From Saururus chinensis (lineage: Eukaryota > Streptophyta > Magnoliopsida > Piperales > Saururaceae): a stretch of DNA of 64,000 nucleotides. The notes beneath the pieces are model-generated. The model did no database searches. It saw only the letters and a program-made list of their open reading frames with translations, and was not told where the DNA came from. A program made the position numbers and the translations under genes. The DNA is taken from assembly GCA_035235625.1 (NCBI GenBank), contig CP141140.1, positions 26,122,685-26,186,684 of the forward strand. Direction: 5' to 3'. Of the stretch, positions 20,922 through 31,864 are shown in pieces (the first letter of the stretch is position 1; each line of letters starts with the position of its first letter).

Positions 20922-22341
20922 TGATAAGTATGAAATCTATATCTATTTTATATGCTTTTTTACCTTATTTGCTAGTATAGATTAAGTTAATTTAGAGTTA
21001 GTTATGGTTTATTTAGATTAAGATAGATATTAGTATTTTAGTTTAATTATTAATGATTTTGTAGTTATTAGTAGTTTAGATGTGTATTTAAATCAAAGTT
21101 GAAATTTTAATTATATTCTACATGTCTAAAATATGGTATTTTATGTTTTGTAGGTAAAGTGCACTTATCGAAGTACTTGGACAATGTTTTGAATAGTTCC
21201 AAATAGTCTTCACATGCTTTAAAGTGATTTGGACAACTTTTCGGAGTTATAAACAAGTTAGAAATTAATATGGACACGAAGGAAAGCTTAATGAACAGAA
21301 TAGGAACTGTCCAGGAAAACAGAAACACTGTAGCCGATCGATCGGGGTCACTTACCGATCGATCGGGATAACGTAAATTCAGATGAAAATACAGTGTAGC
21401 CGATCGATCGGGAATGCAGGGCGATCGATCGACATAACGTGCAGTTTCCTTGTTTGACCCAAATTCCAATCCTTTTCATATTGGACTTCTTCCTATGGAT
21501 CTTCTGCCTATAAAAAGACATATTTAGCTTAAAATTGGGGGATTCCAGTAGATTTTATGAGGAGAAAAAGGAAGAAGAAGATGGAAGAGAATTCAAAGCT
21601 TCTAATGGAGATTCAAGTGCTTTCTTCTACCATGGAAGGCTAAACTTTTCTTTTACTTAGGAGTTGATGAAGCTATAGATAAGTTTCAGTTTCTTTTCTT
21701 TTTAATTTAGATCTCAGTTGTGAATGATGACAATTGTATGATATAGATTTTCTTTTTAATGGAAGAGCTTTTCATGTTTATTTAAATCTATGTTAATTTA
21801 TTGTCTTGTAGATGATAGATTGATATGGTTTTGATATTTGCATCGATTCTAATTTCTGTGATTTAGATGAGATGGTCATACAATAGTTTTAATGTTCAGA
21901 TAATTAATGACTTGGATGAGTTATACTAAGATTAGACGGGTCATGCCTATAGCTAGTTTAGTGTAGATGATCCGTGCTATTGTCGAAGATAGTTCATGCC
22001 ATGGAAGTTAATTAATGATTCTTTTTGAAGTAATTTTAGCTTGTAGCTGAGAATACTTGTTCATGTTCACACTAGATTTAGATTAAGAGTTAAGGAATTG
22101 TTATGGTTCTATAGTGGATTCAATTTTCTAAGTAATTTCCATCAAATTAATCTCTTATTTTAAACTAGTTGATTCCTTTCTTTTGCTTAATTTAAGTTTA
22201 AGTTTATTTTAGTTTTTAATCAGCAAATTCCTTTTTAGATTTAGTGATAATTCATCCGTCCCTGAGGTTCGACAACCCTTAAATACTTATCCTAATACAA
22301 TTACCTTGTACACTTGCAAAGGGTTTAATTATAAACGATCA
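20922..22341 (+). repeat. 3' LTR of the Athila-like element
   Basis: Same length as the 5' LTR, with about 14 single-base differences by eye, all transitions. It keeps the four GATCGATC palindromes (21335-21435) and ends ATAAACGATCA, followed by the probable target duplication GCTGC (22342-22346). Confidence 0.93.
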
Positions 22342-22507
22342 GCTGCCTACCTACCTTTTGAGTTATAGCCACTGCTGAAGCTATTGAATGCTTCTTCTTA
22401 CCTAATTAGAGAGTTGTTCCACATAAATTTCTTGCCATTTTGTCCACCAAATTCATTCCTTTTCTTCCAAACCTCTTTCAATTCAAAAGTTACCTTATGT
22501 AGACAAA

Positions 22508-22797
22508 TGTCTACACAAGTTATATAAAAATATAAAAAAATATAGTTAAATAATAAAGTTTAAATAAAATAATTTGATTCTGATTTCTCTATTACTAATC
22601 TTCTAAGAAGTACATAATATATAGAGAATATCTAAACTAATTGAAACAAAACTAGGAGATAATCTTTAATGTAATTTTAACTAAATAAAGAGTATAACTA
22701 TTAGGAATTAGAATAGTAATCAAATCTTACCTAAAATAGGAATAAAATCTAATATAATGTTAAGGTCAAATCATAATTCTAATGGACTATGAAAGCT
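22508..22797. repeat. Dispersed repeat A, copy 2
   Basis: Matches 1095-1341, with additional sequence (about 22705-22785) before the shared end GACTATGAAAGCT. It abuts CACTA-type subterminal sequence. Confidence 0.7.
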
Positions 22798-23530
22798 AGG
22801 GCGATGCAATTATATGTCGCTAATAATACTATAAACGTCATTAGTAGGTATTAGCAACCCATAAACTACGTTTCTATAAGCGTTGAAAAAAATTGGAGTC
22901 GCAATTGCTAATTCGCGATGAATAATAAAAGTCGACGCTAATATTCATTATTACCGACCCATTTATATTCGTCGCTAATATCTATTATTAGCCATGTTTA
23001 TTTATGCATCACTATTACTTTGCTATTGGCGACAAGTACATATATGTCACTAATAACTAATATTAACGATGTATATTTATACGTCTCTAATACATATTAG
23101 TAGTGACGAATATATACCAGCCGTGAATATATCTATTAGCGACGTATATTAATTTATATATCGCTAATGATTAAAATTAGCGATGCATAGTTATACGTCG
23201 CTACAACCAAACATTGGAATCGCCTGTGAATAGTTGGTGATACTTAAATATTAGTGACGTATACATATGCATCTTTAATACATTTTTGTGACATATAATT
23301 ATACTTTGTAATTAGGATATAATTGGAGACATTTATGTTTATGTTGCTAATACTCTGTTAATAGCGATGCAAATATACATCGTTATTAATAGTATATGTC
23401 GCCAATGGCTATAAAATTAATCTTAGACGAAGGTATGCGTCGCTATTTGGAAGAACTGTAGCGATATTTGTTCGTTTACATCGCTAATAGTTAAATTATA
23501 GTGACATGTAATTCATACGTCATTAAAAAT
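22798..23530. mobile_element. Degenerate CACTA-like subterminal array
   Basis: Many copies in both orientations of ATTAGCGACGTATA / ATACGTCGCTAAT-type words, as in the CACTA element at 1461-5957 but with the GTATA variant prevailing. Neither a CACTA terminus nor a 3-bp duplication is visible, so this is a truncated or decayed element. No transposase is seen. Confidence 0.65.
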
Positions 23531-25984
23531 ATTGAAAAATATTAAATAAATGTATTTACTGATTTAATTATTTATTAAGATATAAATGCATTGCTAAAAA
23601 TTTAATTTAAAATTGAAAATAAAAAATATATTAGATCAAATACACCGAAACTCCCCGCTAATGCACCTTTCACCACTTCTCCTCTTATTAGGCCTCGAAC
23701 CTATGTACCGACTACGCCCACATTGTGACTGCTTATGGTATGTTGGATTTTGCTTAGTTTAATTAAAAAAATTAATTTAAAAATTACTGATTTTACTTTC
23801 ATGGTAACAATATTTGATGTTACATTTAAATTAATACCAATGTTCATGTGTTGAAATTAATACAACACCACTAAAATTGTCACAAGTAATGCTTTTTGTT
23901 TGTGTAAGAATGAAATGAACAGATTTCCATGTATTTCTTCAATCTAAGCTTATGTCCCTCTATCTACAAGAATCAGAACTGGCAATACATTTCCTTAACC
24001 CCTGTCAACTGCATCTTGATTATATATACATTTCCTTAACCTATAAGTTGTGGTATGAAAGAACACCTTAGTGAAAACATACAAGTTGTGGTATGAAAGA
24101 ACACCATAACTAACATCATGGAGAAGCCTTGGAACACTAGCAACAAAATTTAATGGATTTTCATTACATTCTTCATTACAACCTTCTTTATAATTTACAA
24201 TATATATCCGTATGTCAATATTAATTGACATAAATAAACTGTGAGTGCATTTTGAAAGCACGCTTTCAATAGGTAGCCAACTGGATTTGATCGACAAGAA
24301 AAGGGATCATAAAATCTACTTCCTAGTCAGCGAAAATTTTTTCGTGTAAGATTATCAAACAAGTAAAATTCAGTCAAACTGCATTCTTATCAACATATCC
24401 CTAATAAATCAGAATCAAATTCTCAAATTCAAGGTAAAAAGTTGCACATACCCTGTTAATACAGCAACAAATCAGGGGGAAGGTGAGTATTAGCATAAGA
24501 GAGAACATTCACTGTCATAACCTGGTATTGAACAAGAAAATTCATGGGCACTCCTTCAAATCTCTCCTCTCAACCTATGCTATTCTGACTAAAGCTGTAA
24601 CACGGCATTGAGGGGATAAATATTAGCATAAGAGGAAAATAAACTTGAATTGCCAAGTTCTTTCCTTAAAAAACTTGTTCACACCACCCACCCAATCAGC
24701 CCATCTTTTCCCAACATATTCCTAACTCCGACTTATTTCAGATATTGCTTATCGTTGCAGAAAAGGAAAGCAATACAGAATATTGCACTGCATTGGAAAT
24801 GAAGCATGATATTAAAAAAAAACAGTATTTTAATTATACAAATAACAAATGCGCACACATGCACATAGAAGAGGGAGGACAAGGGGAAGGAGAGTATTGG
24901 ATTCAATGTTTTGGTGGTATGAAAATGGTTGTAACATTCTTTCACTTAAGATGACAAAGTTGAGTGCATTTTAACAATTTTATAAGTTTTACTTCAACAT
25001 AGTAGATTGTGTCCAAGTCTGATAGTGCAATCAGAAGTCTTTTATTCATATGATATTGTGTCCAGTAAACTCTTTTATAAGTTTTACTTCAGCACACTAG
25101 ATTGTGTCCAGTAAACTCTTTTCTTCGAGTATACACTTATTCTCGTCTTAAAATGCTAACAACAGGCTTGATAAGGGTCATATTGTCCTCAATTTTCCAA
25201 TTTACTGCTTGGGTACAATAATATTGAAGTTGATTTTAGTGGGAAACTCATCTAAGCGCTATTCATCAACTCTTAGCAATATTTTAACACAGATCAGTTT
25301 ACATCTATGACTAAGGTTAAAGCCAAAAGTTTACCTCAAGGAAAGTTGGTTTATACCTGGTAAATCAAACAGCATAAGATATTTGATTAACCAATTTGTT
25401 ATCACATTCCAAAGAATAACTACTTCATATGGATAATAAGAAAAACTATAGCACATTGTACTAAATCCAGGAAAAACCAAATTGATAATGAAGTATTAGA
25501 TAGTTGTCTTGGGTAGCAAAGAATATAATAGGAAGTTTGACCAGATAAAATGGAGACGTAGAAGTGCCCTAAGAATCATCCAGGTAGGATGCAGGAGCAT
25601 AGATTCAGTAGGTAAAAACAGAATTGAATATATAAAGTTATATAGGAGACAAAACCCAATATTTAAGAATAATAATGAGGGAATGTTGGTGTTGAGATCA
25701 GTGAAATGTATGAATGAGAAAGAAGGAAATTATCAACAATGCTAATAAAAAAATATGAATCGTGATCAGAGTACACCATATGTGCCTGTAAAATAATGAA
25801 ACAATTTTTTTCAAAAAAAGATGCAAACTAATAAAACATTTATAGAAAGGTTACTTTATTTGCAAACTTACAAGTTCATACGGAAAATTCAGAAGTTAAT
25901 AATAGGTATATAGAGGATTCAGTTCAAAACAGATAATTAAAATAGTAATCACACATCAAGCAAATTATAAAACCAATCAAATAC
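23531..25984. other. Unassigned AT-rich sequence
   Basis: No supported gene. A local duplication of AAGTTGTGGTATGAAAGAAC occurs at about 24047 and 24083, and another of TTTTATAAGTTTTACTTCA-type sequence at about 24978 and 25072. Given the MAP65 remnant to the right on the minus strand, 3' flanking sequence of that gene may lie here, but no further exon was recognised. Confidence 0.5.
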
Positions 25985-27502
25985 CCGCATTTGTAGCTTT
26001 GCCGCTTCTTTCTGTTGCCTTGTCAATTTATATTCATCTAGAAGTGACACAAGTCGCATATGCAATTGATGGAACACAAATATATCACATACCCCAAAAG
26101 ATAAAATTATACGGCATAAATTACATAAAAAACAGCATCATGCACTCACACCATCAAATGAGAAAGGCATATTTTTTTCACCTTCCCAAGCAATTGTCCT
26201 TTGCATTAAGCTATCCACCATACCTAAAATCGTACAAAGTTCGCCATAACACTCAAAAAGGAACATTAGAAGATAAATAGGCACAAGGAAATAAAATACC
26301 TGGAATCTTTGTGATAGTTACTCGGGCTCGGGCTGCACGCTTGAGGTTATCATGGTCCCCACGTCTAGCATTATAGCGGTTCTCATCTTGCACATTTAGG
26401 AGACCTTTAAAATTTGGACTGATGAGTTGGAAAATACAATGAAACAAAATATCTACTTATTTTTTTATAAAAATACATCTGTGGAAGGTAATTTTCCTTA
26501 ATCATATGCATCTTTGACAGACAGCTGACTTACTTGGTTATACTCTTCAAGCCAACTTTTTTCCTCACTTGCAGTGAGTTATTTCTCAATCCTGTCACAT
26601 ATATCATTCCTGCTAAACGATTCTTCTTTTGCTTTCCCTAGCTGTGTCTCCATTTTGGTGATAATTTCAGAAGGATCTATGATACCTAAAATCATGACAT
26701 GTCAGCAAACAAGTATCTAGTTCCTAATTTTGCAGCATATGAACCATAAATTCACACCTGAGTCACTGAGTGCATTGGTCTTCTCCGAATTTGTGCTCAT
26801 GTCAGGCTCGATATGTGCCTTTCTATATATTTCTTTGAGTTTTGATCTTCTCTTCAAAACCAATTCCTTCATTATGCTGGCTTTCAATTTTGACAGTCTT
26901 TCAACCTCAGCTGATACCTGTGAACATGTTTTTAAGGGAACACTGAAAAATTAAGTAATTTTTTGAACCTTAAGAGTAGAAAAGAGGAATAAATGAATCA
27001 AATCGAACCTCTTCCATCATCTTCACTGAAAGTGTGCCAGAACCAATAATTTCCATTTCAGATGAGCCAAGGATGCTAACAACTCAGGCAAAACAAATCT
27101 TCTCGTCATCAGAAGATTCCATTAACTTCCAAAGTTCAAGCAGAGAAGCAACTCTCTCTTTCAATTGTCCATTAATGGCAAAAGCTTAACAAATATGATA
27201 CATACGAAAAACATAAGAAAGAATAGGCAAACTACAGTAAAATCTTACTTTTTATTCTAGATATTTTTTTCCCACTGTCAATTGATGAATGGCTTGCGGT
27301 ATACCATTTAATGTTTAGCAAAACTTTATACAAAAGAATCATCCAGATGAGGGTAGGCAGAAATTTCTCCATTTATCTTCTCTATGTGTGCTTTTACATC
27401 AGAAAACTGTTTCATGCGCTCAGGTTTCTTTAGTTTTAGGTCTTCCACCAGAGGGGTCACAGGTGCAAGTAGCTCTTTTAAAGGTGCCAACCTCTTATCA
27501 GT
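25985..27502 (-). pseudogene. MAP65 (microtubule-associated protein 65/ASE1 family) pseudogene
   Basis: Minus-strand exon-like blocks in MAP65 order: 27332-27502 (LKELLAPVTPLVEDL, ERMKQFSDVKAHIEKINGEI), 27009-27178 (LLELWKLMESSDDEK), 26758-26918 (VSAEVERLSKLKASIMKELV, AHIEPDMST), 26534-26676 (DPSEIITKMETQLGKAKEE), 26300-26386 (ENRYNARRGDHDNLKRAARA), 26150-26223 (MVDSLMQRTIAWEGEK) and 25985-26060 (LLDEYKLTRQQKEAAKL). Several blocks are bounded by GT and AG, so this is a genomic, intron-containing copy rather than a processed one. The family bundles antiparallel microtubules; the ENRY...KRAxRAR block lies in its conserved microtubule-binding region. In-frame stops occur in the second block (after KICFA) and in the fourth (IEK-stop-LTA, where the family has Trp). 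The N-terminal exons and C-terminal tail are not recognisable. Confidence 0.85.
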
Positions 27503-27509
27503 CTACAAA

Positions 27510-28165
27510 ATAAAATCCATTGTCAGGCAAAATTCAAAAAAATCCTAAATTTGAAACACAATAGTCATTTATAATGGCTAAAAGGCAATTGAAGATTTAC
27601 ATATACTATAGAAGAGAACTGTATTTTCTGGCGATAGTCTGTTTTATATCAGAAACGTGATAAACACATCAATTTCACATTACAAGAAATTCATATCAGG
27701 ACTGAACAAATTTCGTTGAGCAAGGGCTGCTTTACCATGTAAATTCCTCTTTCAAATTCAAGGCAAAGATTAAGCAACACATATTTTTTACCATATGATA
27801 CAACTATAACATAACATTTAAGATACATTTTAACTGGTTCATGAATGTAGAAAGGTGGCCTAGATTACTACAACAGTAATATGCAACAAATTCCCATTAT
27901 ATATTACAACATATTAGAATCAAATAACTAAGAAAGAGAAAATGAGAACACTGCAAGAGTGCTAATTACCACCATCGACCCTTGCTTTGTTGTTCTTTTA
28001 TGAATGTCATCAACATGTTAATTTAACTTTGAAGATCAGAGAGTCTTGCTCAGATATCTAACTTTGTTGCTCAAGTATTTGACTTTGTTGTTCCACACAC
28101 AAAACTTCTTGATGTTCTAGCCTTTCTTGATATTCTTCCACCATCTCACATGCTTGAGAGGTTGT
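27510..28165. other. Unassigned sequence between two gene remnants
   Basis: No supported coding block. The right part (about 27990-28165) may extend the C-terminus of the transposase-like remnant as a coiled-coil-like Gln/Glu-rich stretch on the minus strand, interrupted by stops. Confidence 0.4.
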
Positions 28166-28169
28166 CATT

Positions 28170-29090
28170 TTTTACATTTGGGCTCTTTGTGTAGTAGCCT
28201 CAAGTTGTGAAGCCACCACCTGCCTTGATGATGGCAATAGGCCCACCTCACCCTTTCCAAGTCCACAAGCATAATGTTTCCGCTCCCCTGTAAGCCTAAA
28301 CGATATATGGTCCGGCGTTTCTACAAGAGTACCATCGTCACTTAAAGCAACTTCATCCACTTCCTTAATCATTTGATCTTACAATTACATATGTGTGCCA
28401 AGAAGTCATTAGAGGAAAATAAAATGAATTATAAGTTTGTGCTTAATACATACATCTCATAGTACTACACATTTTAGGTCTTATGTGCAACGCCCTAGCC
28501 TCGTTGCTCATGAAGTCAGCTTTCTTTCTTGAGTAGTGAGTTTTTTCATACAAATCTATTATTAATTGTTCTTCTTTCCTACTCTCATTGTATTTTTGCT
28601 TTATCATTCAATGGGAGATGCAAAATGTTAAATGCAACAAATAAATGATATTTCAAACATATTACACGATATGTGACAAAAATCACCATCTCTTCCAAAT
28701 AACAAACAAACAGTTTTGACCCCCCTGTATGTTAGACTTTCAAAGCAATTCTACCCTTTTTTTCCACGTTACCTCAAAATTTATCCCATATTTCAAATGA
28801 AATTGCATTGTAGGGATCTGCTTTAGCAGCAACACAATTCAGATATTTTTTGTAGTGCATGTGCATTTGATATCTAAAGTCTTTAAATTTCTCAACGAAA
28901 ATCCGATTCAATGACTTTGTAACATGATATGAGTCATCTTGGACCTCACATTTTTCCTATAAAATTGTGTGAACAAATAATGAAACAATATGCATGATAA
29001 CAAAATAAGGAAGTAAAGGATAAATAAATTAAGTATAGGGAAATTTACCTTCAGCTTATTATGTAGAACATCTTTGCTAGGCCCTGGCAT
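28170..29090 (-). pseudogene. Plant En/Spm-type (Ptta/transposase-24-like) protein remnant
   Basis: Minus-strand pieces in order: MPGPSKDVLHNKLK near 29049-29090, a possible intron, then DDSYHVTKSLNRIFVEKFKDF and RYQMHMHYKKYLNCVAAKA followed by FEIWDKF and a stop (about 28785-28955). At 28172-28372 comes a segment with ETPDHISFRLTGERKHYACG, a Gly-rich stretch and PSSRQVVASQLEATTQRAQM. The sequence of short basic helix, then GxG-rich and Gln-rich coiled-coil tail resembles plant transposase-24 (Ptta/En/Spm) proteins carried by CACTA elements. Stops and frame changes between the blocks show it is dead. It could be a remnant of an autonomous CACTA relative, although no termini surround it. Confidence 0.5.
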
Positions 29091-29124
29091 AGTCTACAAT
29101 TTGAGATGACTTCAACATTTTTAT

Positions 29125-29640
29125 TTAAGGATAGTTGGGCCTATGGGCTTGTCCCAATCAGTCAATCCTCGGTGGCTTGCTGGCCTGGCCTATAAAAATG
29201 CATGTTAGGGCTTGAAAATCATAGGTCGGCCTAGTAAGGTGACTAGGGCGGGGAGCAAACAGCCTACAGACCGTTTTGGCTTGCCTTTTAGTATAAAAAA
29301 GTTATTTTTACTTATTTAAATAGTTTCATATGAGCTAAAAAGAAAGGAGGAAGGGAGGAACTTATATATTTTAAGAAAATTTAAAAAGATATTAAACTTC
29401 CAAATCATCACGGTTCGTTATTGAAAACCCTACCCGAAGGCCAAAAATATATAATGTTATATTTAATAGGGTCAACTAGTGAGATACTACCTAAAATTTA
29501 TAAAGTTTTAAATTAAAAAATTATTTATTATAAAAATTAAAAATAAGAAAAAACTCATGACCCAATTTTTTTTATCCGGTGTAGGGCTAAAGGCCAGGCC
29601 AAGGCCCGACCCCGGTTTTAATCCTAATCCCTCTAGCCTA
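29125..29640. mobile_element. GGCC-rich repeat, hAT-like remnant
   Basis: Contains clustered GGCCTGGCC, GGCCTA and AGGCCAGGCC words at both ends (29150-29280, 29580-29635) around an AT-rich centre. This layout of subterminal GGCC or GGGTC words is common in non-autonomous plant hAT elements. No clean terminus or 8-bp duplication was found. Confidence 0.35.
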
Positions 29641-29754
29641 ACTTTTCTACGTTTCCATACAGCAAAAAACAAAGAAACAGTTGTTAGATGATCAAGATAC
29701 ATGAAAATGTCTTTGCATAACTTACAGTGTTAATAAAGGAGACTTCAGTTCTAA

Positions 29755-29868
29755 AAAGATATTCTAACCATTTCAAATGAATAACTCAATTTAATTTTCA
29801 AAATAAATTAAAAATAATTTATTTTAAAAAACCAAATAAAATCGTGATGTGAGATGGAAGGAGCATAT
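29755..29868. mobile_element. Decayed Stowaway-like MITE, copy 1
   Basis: A palindromic AT-rich core (AAAATAAATTAAAAATAATTTATTTT) and a right end that reads GCTCCTTCCATC in reverse complement, matching the CTCCCTCC terminus of the other copies. Confidence 0.5.
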
Positions 29869-29869
29869 G

Positions 29870-30453
29870 CCTTAGTTGATCCAATGAACAACGTTCATTG
29901 GTTCCATGACCAACTCAGTAACCTTACATTTATTTGTAAATAAAATAGAATTGGTTGTTTACTACTAGTATTCATTTAGATATTGAACATACACAGCCAA
30001 TCAAATTAGCCACCAATTGATAGAGGATCACCATCTTAATACAAATTCTGTGGATTGCAATTTAGTAAATTACATCTCAAGTTGCTTAGCCTAGTTAATC
30101 AAAGCATAATCCAGTTGTCTTCCTCTTCCTCAGTCATGTCTATTCTAAACTATATCGATCTTGGATGGAAGTGGAGACATGGGCGTGGAAATCTTGGGGA
30201 ATGTTGGGTGGTTGGCCCTCCCCAAGAAAAAGCAGACTCAAGAAATCAATTTTGAAGGCAGAAAAATGGCAAAAAAAATGCCCCATGTTTGCATGTCCGG
30301 GACAATCACACGTAATCCCACCATGTGGGGAATTAAAACTACAGGCCTCGCCAAATAGAGTATAAGTTTGTTGTACTCTGGTTCTGGCCGAACAGAGTAT
30401 ATATTTATTGTTTTGGAGTTCTGGGTGAACAGAGTATAGTTTTACTGTTCCCT
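29870..30453. other. Unassigned sequence left of copia element 1
   Basis: No supported gene. Three imperfect copies of (GAACA)GAGTATA with TTGTT-type spacers occur at about 30353-30440. They may belong to the copia 3' LTR, whose outer edge cannot be fixed. Confidence 0.4.
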
Positions 30454-30867
30454 TGTCTGTACTGCGGAAATATGGATCTAGGAAGGCCAATATGAAAGCA
30501 AAGTACATAAGGGAATTTAACGTGGTTCAGCCTTGCTGCCTACATCCACGGGATCACACTAGATAGAGAATTAGAGTACAAGAGAATTACACGATTTCTC
30601 AGCAATGCTCCTCACGCAATACACAAGAAGAAAACTCCTTCCTCTCAGAATCTCTGTTTTCCTTCTCTATGCATAGACCTCTCGGTTCCGGGTTGTGGCG
30701 GCTGCAACTTCTTTGGAATTCTCTTCACGTCAGAATCCACTCACACATCAATCTCTCATCACGTATGCCACTTTGATCAACCTATTTATAACTTAGGTCA
30801 TGCAGGGTAAAGGACAAGACTGCCCTTCACTTAATGACAACCCGTAATTATTGTTTCACAGCCAACA
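30454..30867 (-). repeat. 3' LTR of copia element 1 (outer edge approximate)
   Basis: On the minus strand the LTR starts TGTTGGCTGTGAAAC, immediately after a purine tract (TCAAGTGGGAGAT). It contains ATCCACGGGATCACA, a phrase also found in the copia-2 LTR as GTCCAGGGGATCACA. The far edge at 30454 (TGTCTGTACTG on plus) is a guess, because the matching 5' LTR and target duplication are absent. Confidence 0.6.
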
Positions 30868-30880
30868 ATCTCCCACTTGA
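30868..30880 (-). promoter_or_regulatory. Polypurine tract of copia element 1
   Basis: Minus-strand TCAAGTGGGAGAT directly before the LTR start, the usual plus-strand priming site. Confidence 0.7.
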
Positions 30881-31022
30881 AACCTAATTACTCAAAATCT
30901 TCAGCAACAATTCTCCCACTCAAATTGACCCCTATCGAATCAATTTCATATACAGAGCCAATTGCAAGCAAGACAATTGCTCCACTTATATCTAATGTAA
31001 CTGTGTGATCACCACCATTCTT

Positions 31023-31840
31023 CTAGTATAGAAGACCAATGGTGGTTGAGCAAATGCTCAATTTCTCCATTGTCACCACTTTAGTAAACATATCCGCTGG
31101 ATTCTCCTTAGTATGAATCTTCTCCAAGAAGACCTTCTTCTCTTCAACAAGTTCTCTCACAAAATGATACTTGATTTCAATATGTTTCGTTCTAGAATGA
31201 AACACACTGTTCTTTGTCATATCAATTGCACTCTTGTTATCACAATAGAGTACACACCTCTCTTGAGGTTTGTCCAACTCCTTCAAGAATGCTTTTAACC
31301 ACATCATCATCTTGCAAGCTTCTGTGGCTGCAATATACTCTACCTCAGTAGATGAATTTGTCACAGATTTCTGCAATTGTGACTACCAAGCAACTGCACC
31401 ACTGCCTAATGTGAAGATAAAACCTGTAGTGCTTCTTCTGTTATCTAGATTACCTCCATAATCTGAATCAACAAAGCAACTAAGTTAATCTTGGAACTCC
31501 CACCAAAGTGTAAAGTCATACCTGAGGAACCCTTCAAATATCTAAGAATCCATTTCACTGCATTCCAGTGCTCTTCTCCTGGATTCGCCATAAACCTTGC
31601 AACCTGACTCACAGCATGAGCTATATCTGGTCTGGTGCAAGTGGCCGCATACATCAATGAACCTATAGCATATGCATAAGGAACCTTGTTCATGTGAGTT
31701 ATATCTTCCTGTCTAGTAGGAGACTGCTCATTTGAAAGCCTGAAGTGAGCTGCCAATGGAGTACCAACTGGTTTGGCACCCAACATGTTGAACTTCATCA
31801 AGACCTTCTCAACATATTCCTCTTGGGATAATTTCGGCAC
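31023..31840 (-). pseudogene. Copia 1 RNase H region
   Basis: 31445-31840 holds LSQEEYVEKVLMKFNM and LMYAATCTRPDIAHAVSQVARFM, the RT-RNase H connection. A frameshift follows, and 31023-31376 carries STEVEYIAATEACKMMMWLK, YCDNKSAIDMTKNSVFHSRT and ENPADMFTKVV, the conserved end of copia polyproteins, closing with TAG at 31023-31025. This is the only frame change I find in the whole copia-1 pol. Confidence 0.9.
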
Positions 31841-31864
31841 TTTCTGCTCTCTATCTCTTGTAAT

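Larger units (their letters stand above)
10074..22341 (+). mobile_element. Athila-like Ty3/gypsy LTR retrotransposon, 12,268 bp
   Basis: Two direct LTRs of exactly 1,420 bp (TGATAAG...GATCA) flank a primer-binding site matching tRNA-Asp, a gag-pro-pol region ordered gag, protease, RT, RNase H, integrase (the Ty3/gypsy order), an additional 3' ORF and a purine-rich tract. tRNA-Asp priming, large size, long non-coding 3' space and an extra ORF after integrase are features of the Athila lineage. The probable target duplication is GCTAC/GCTGC. I count about 14 differences between the LTRs (roughly 1 percent), so insertion is recent on a retrotransposon timescale. The coding region is nevertheless heavily broken and cannot be autonomous as it stands. 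Confidence 0.9.
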
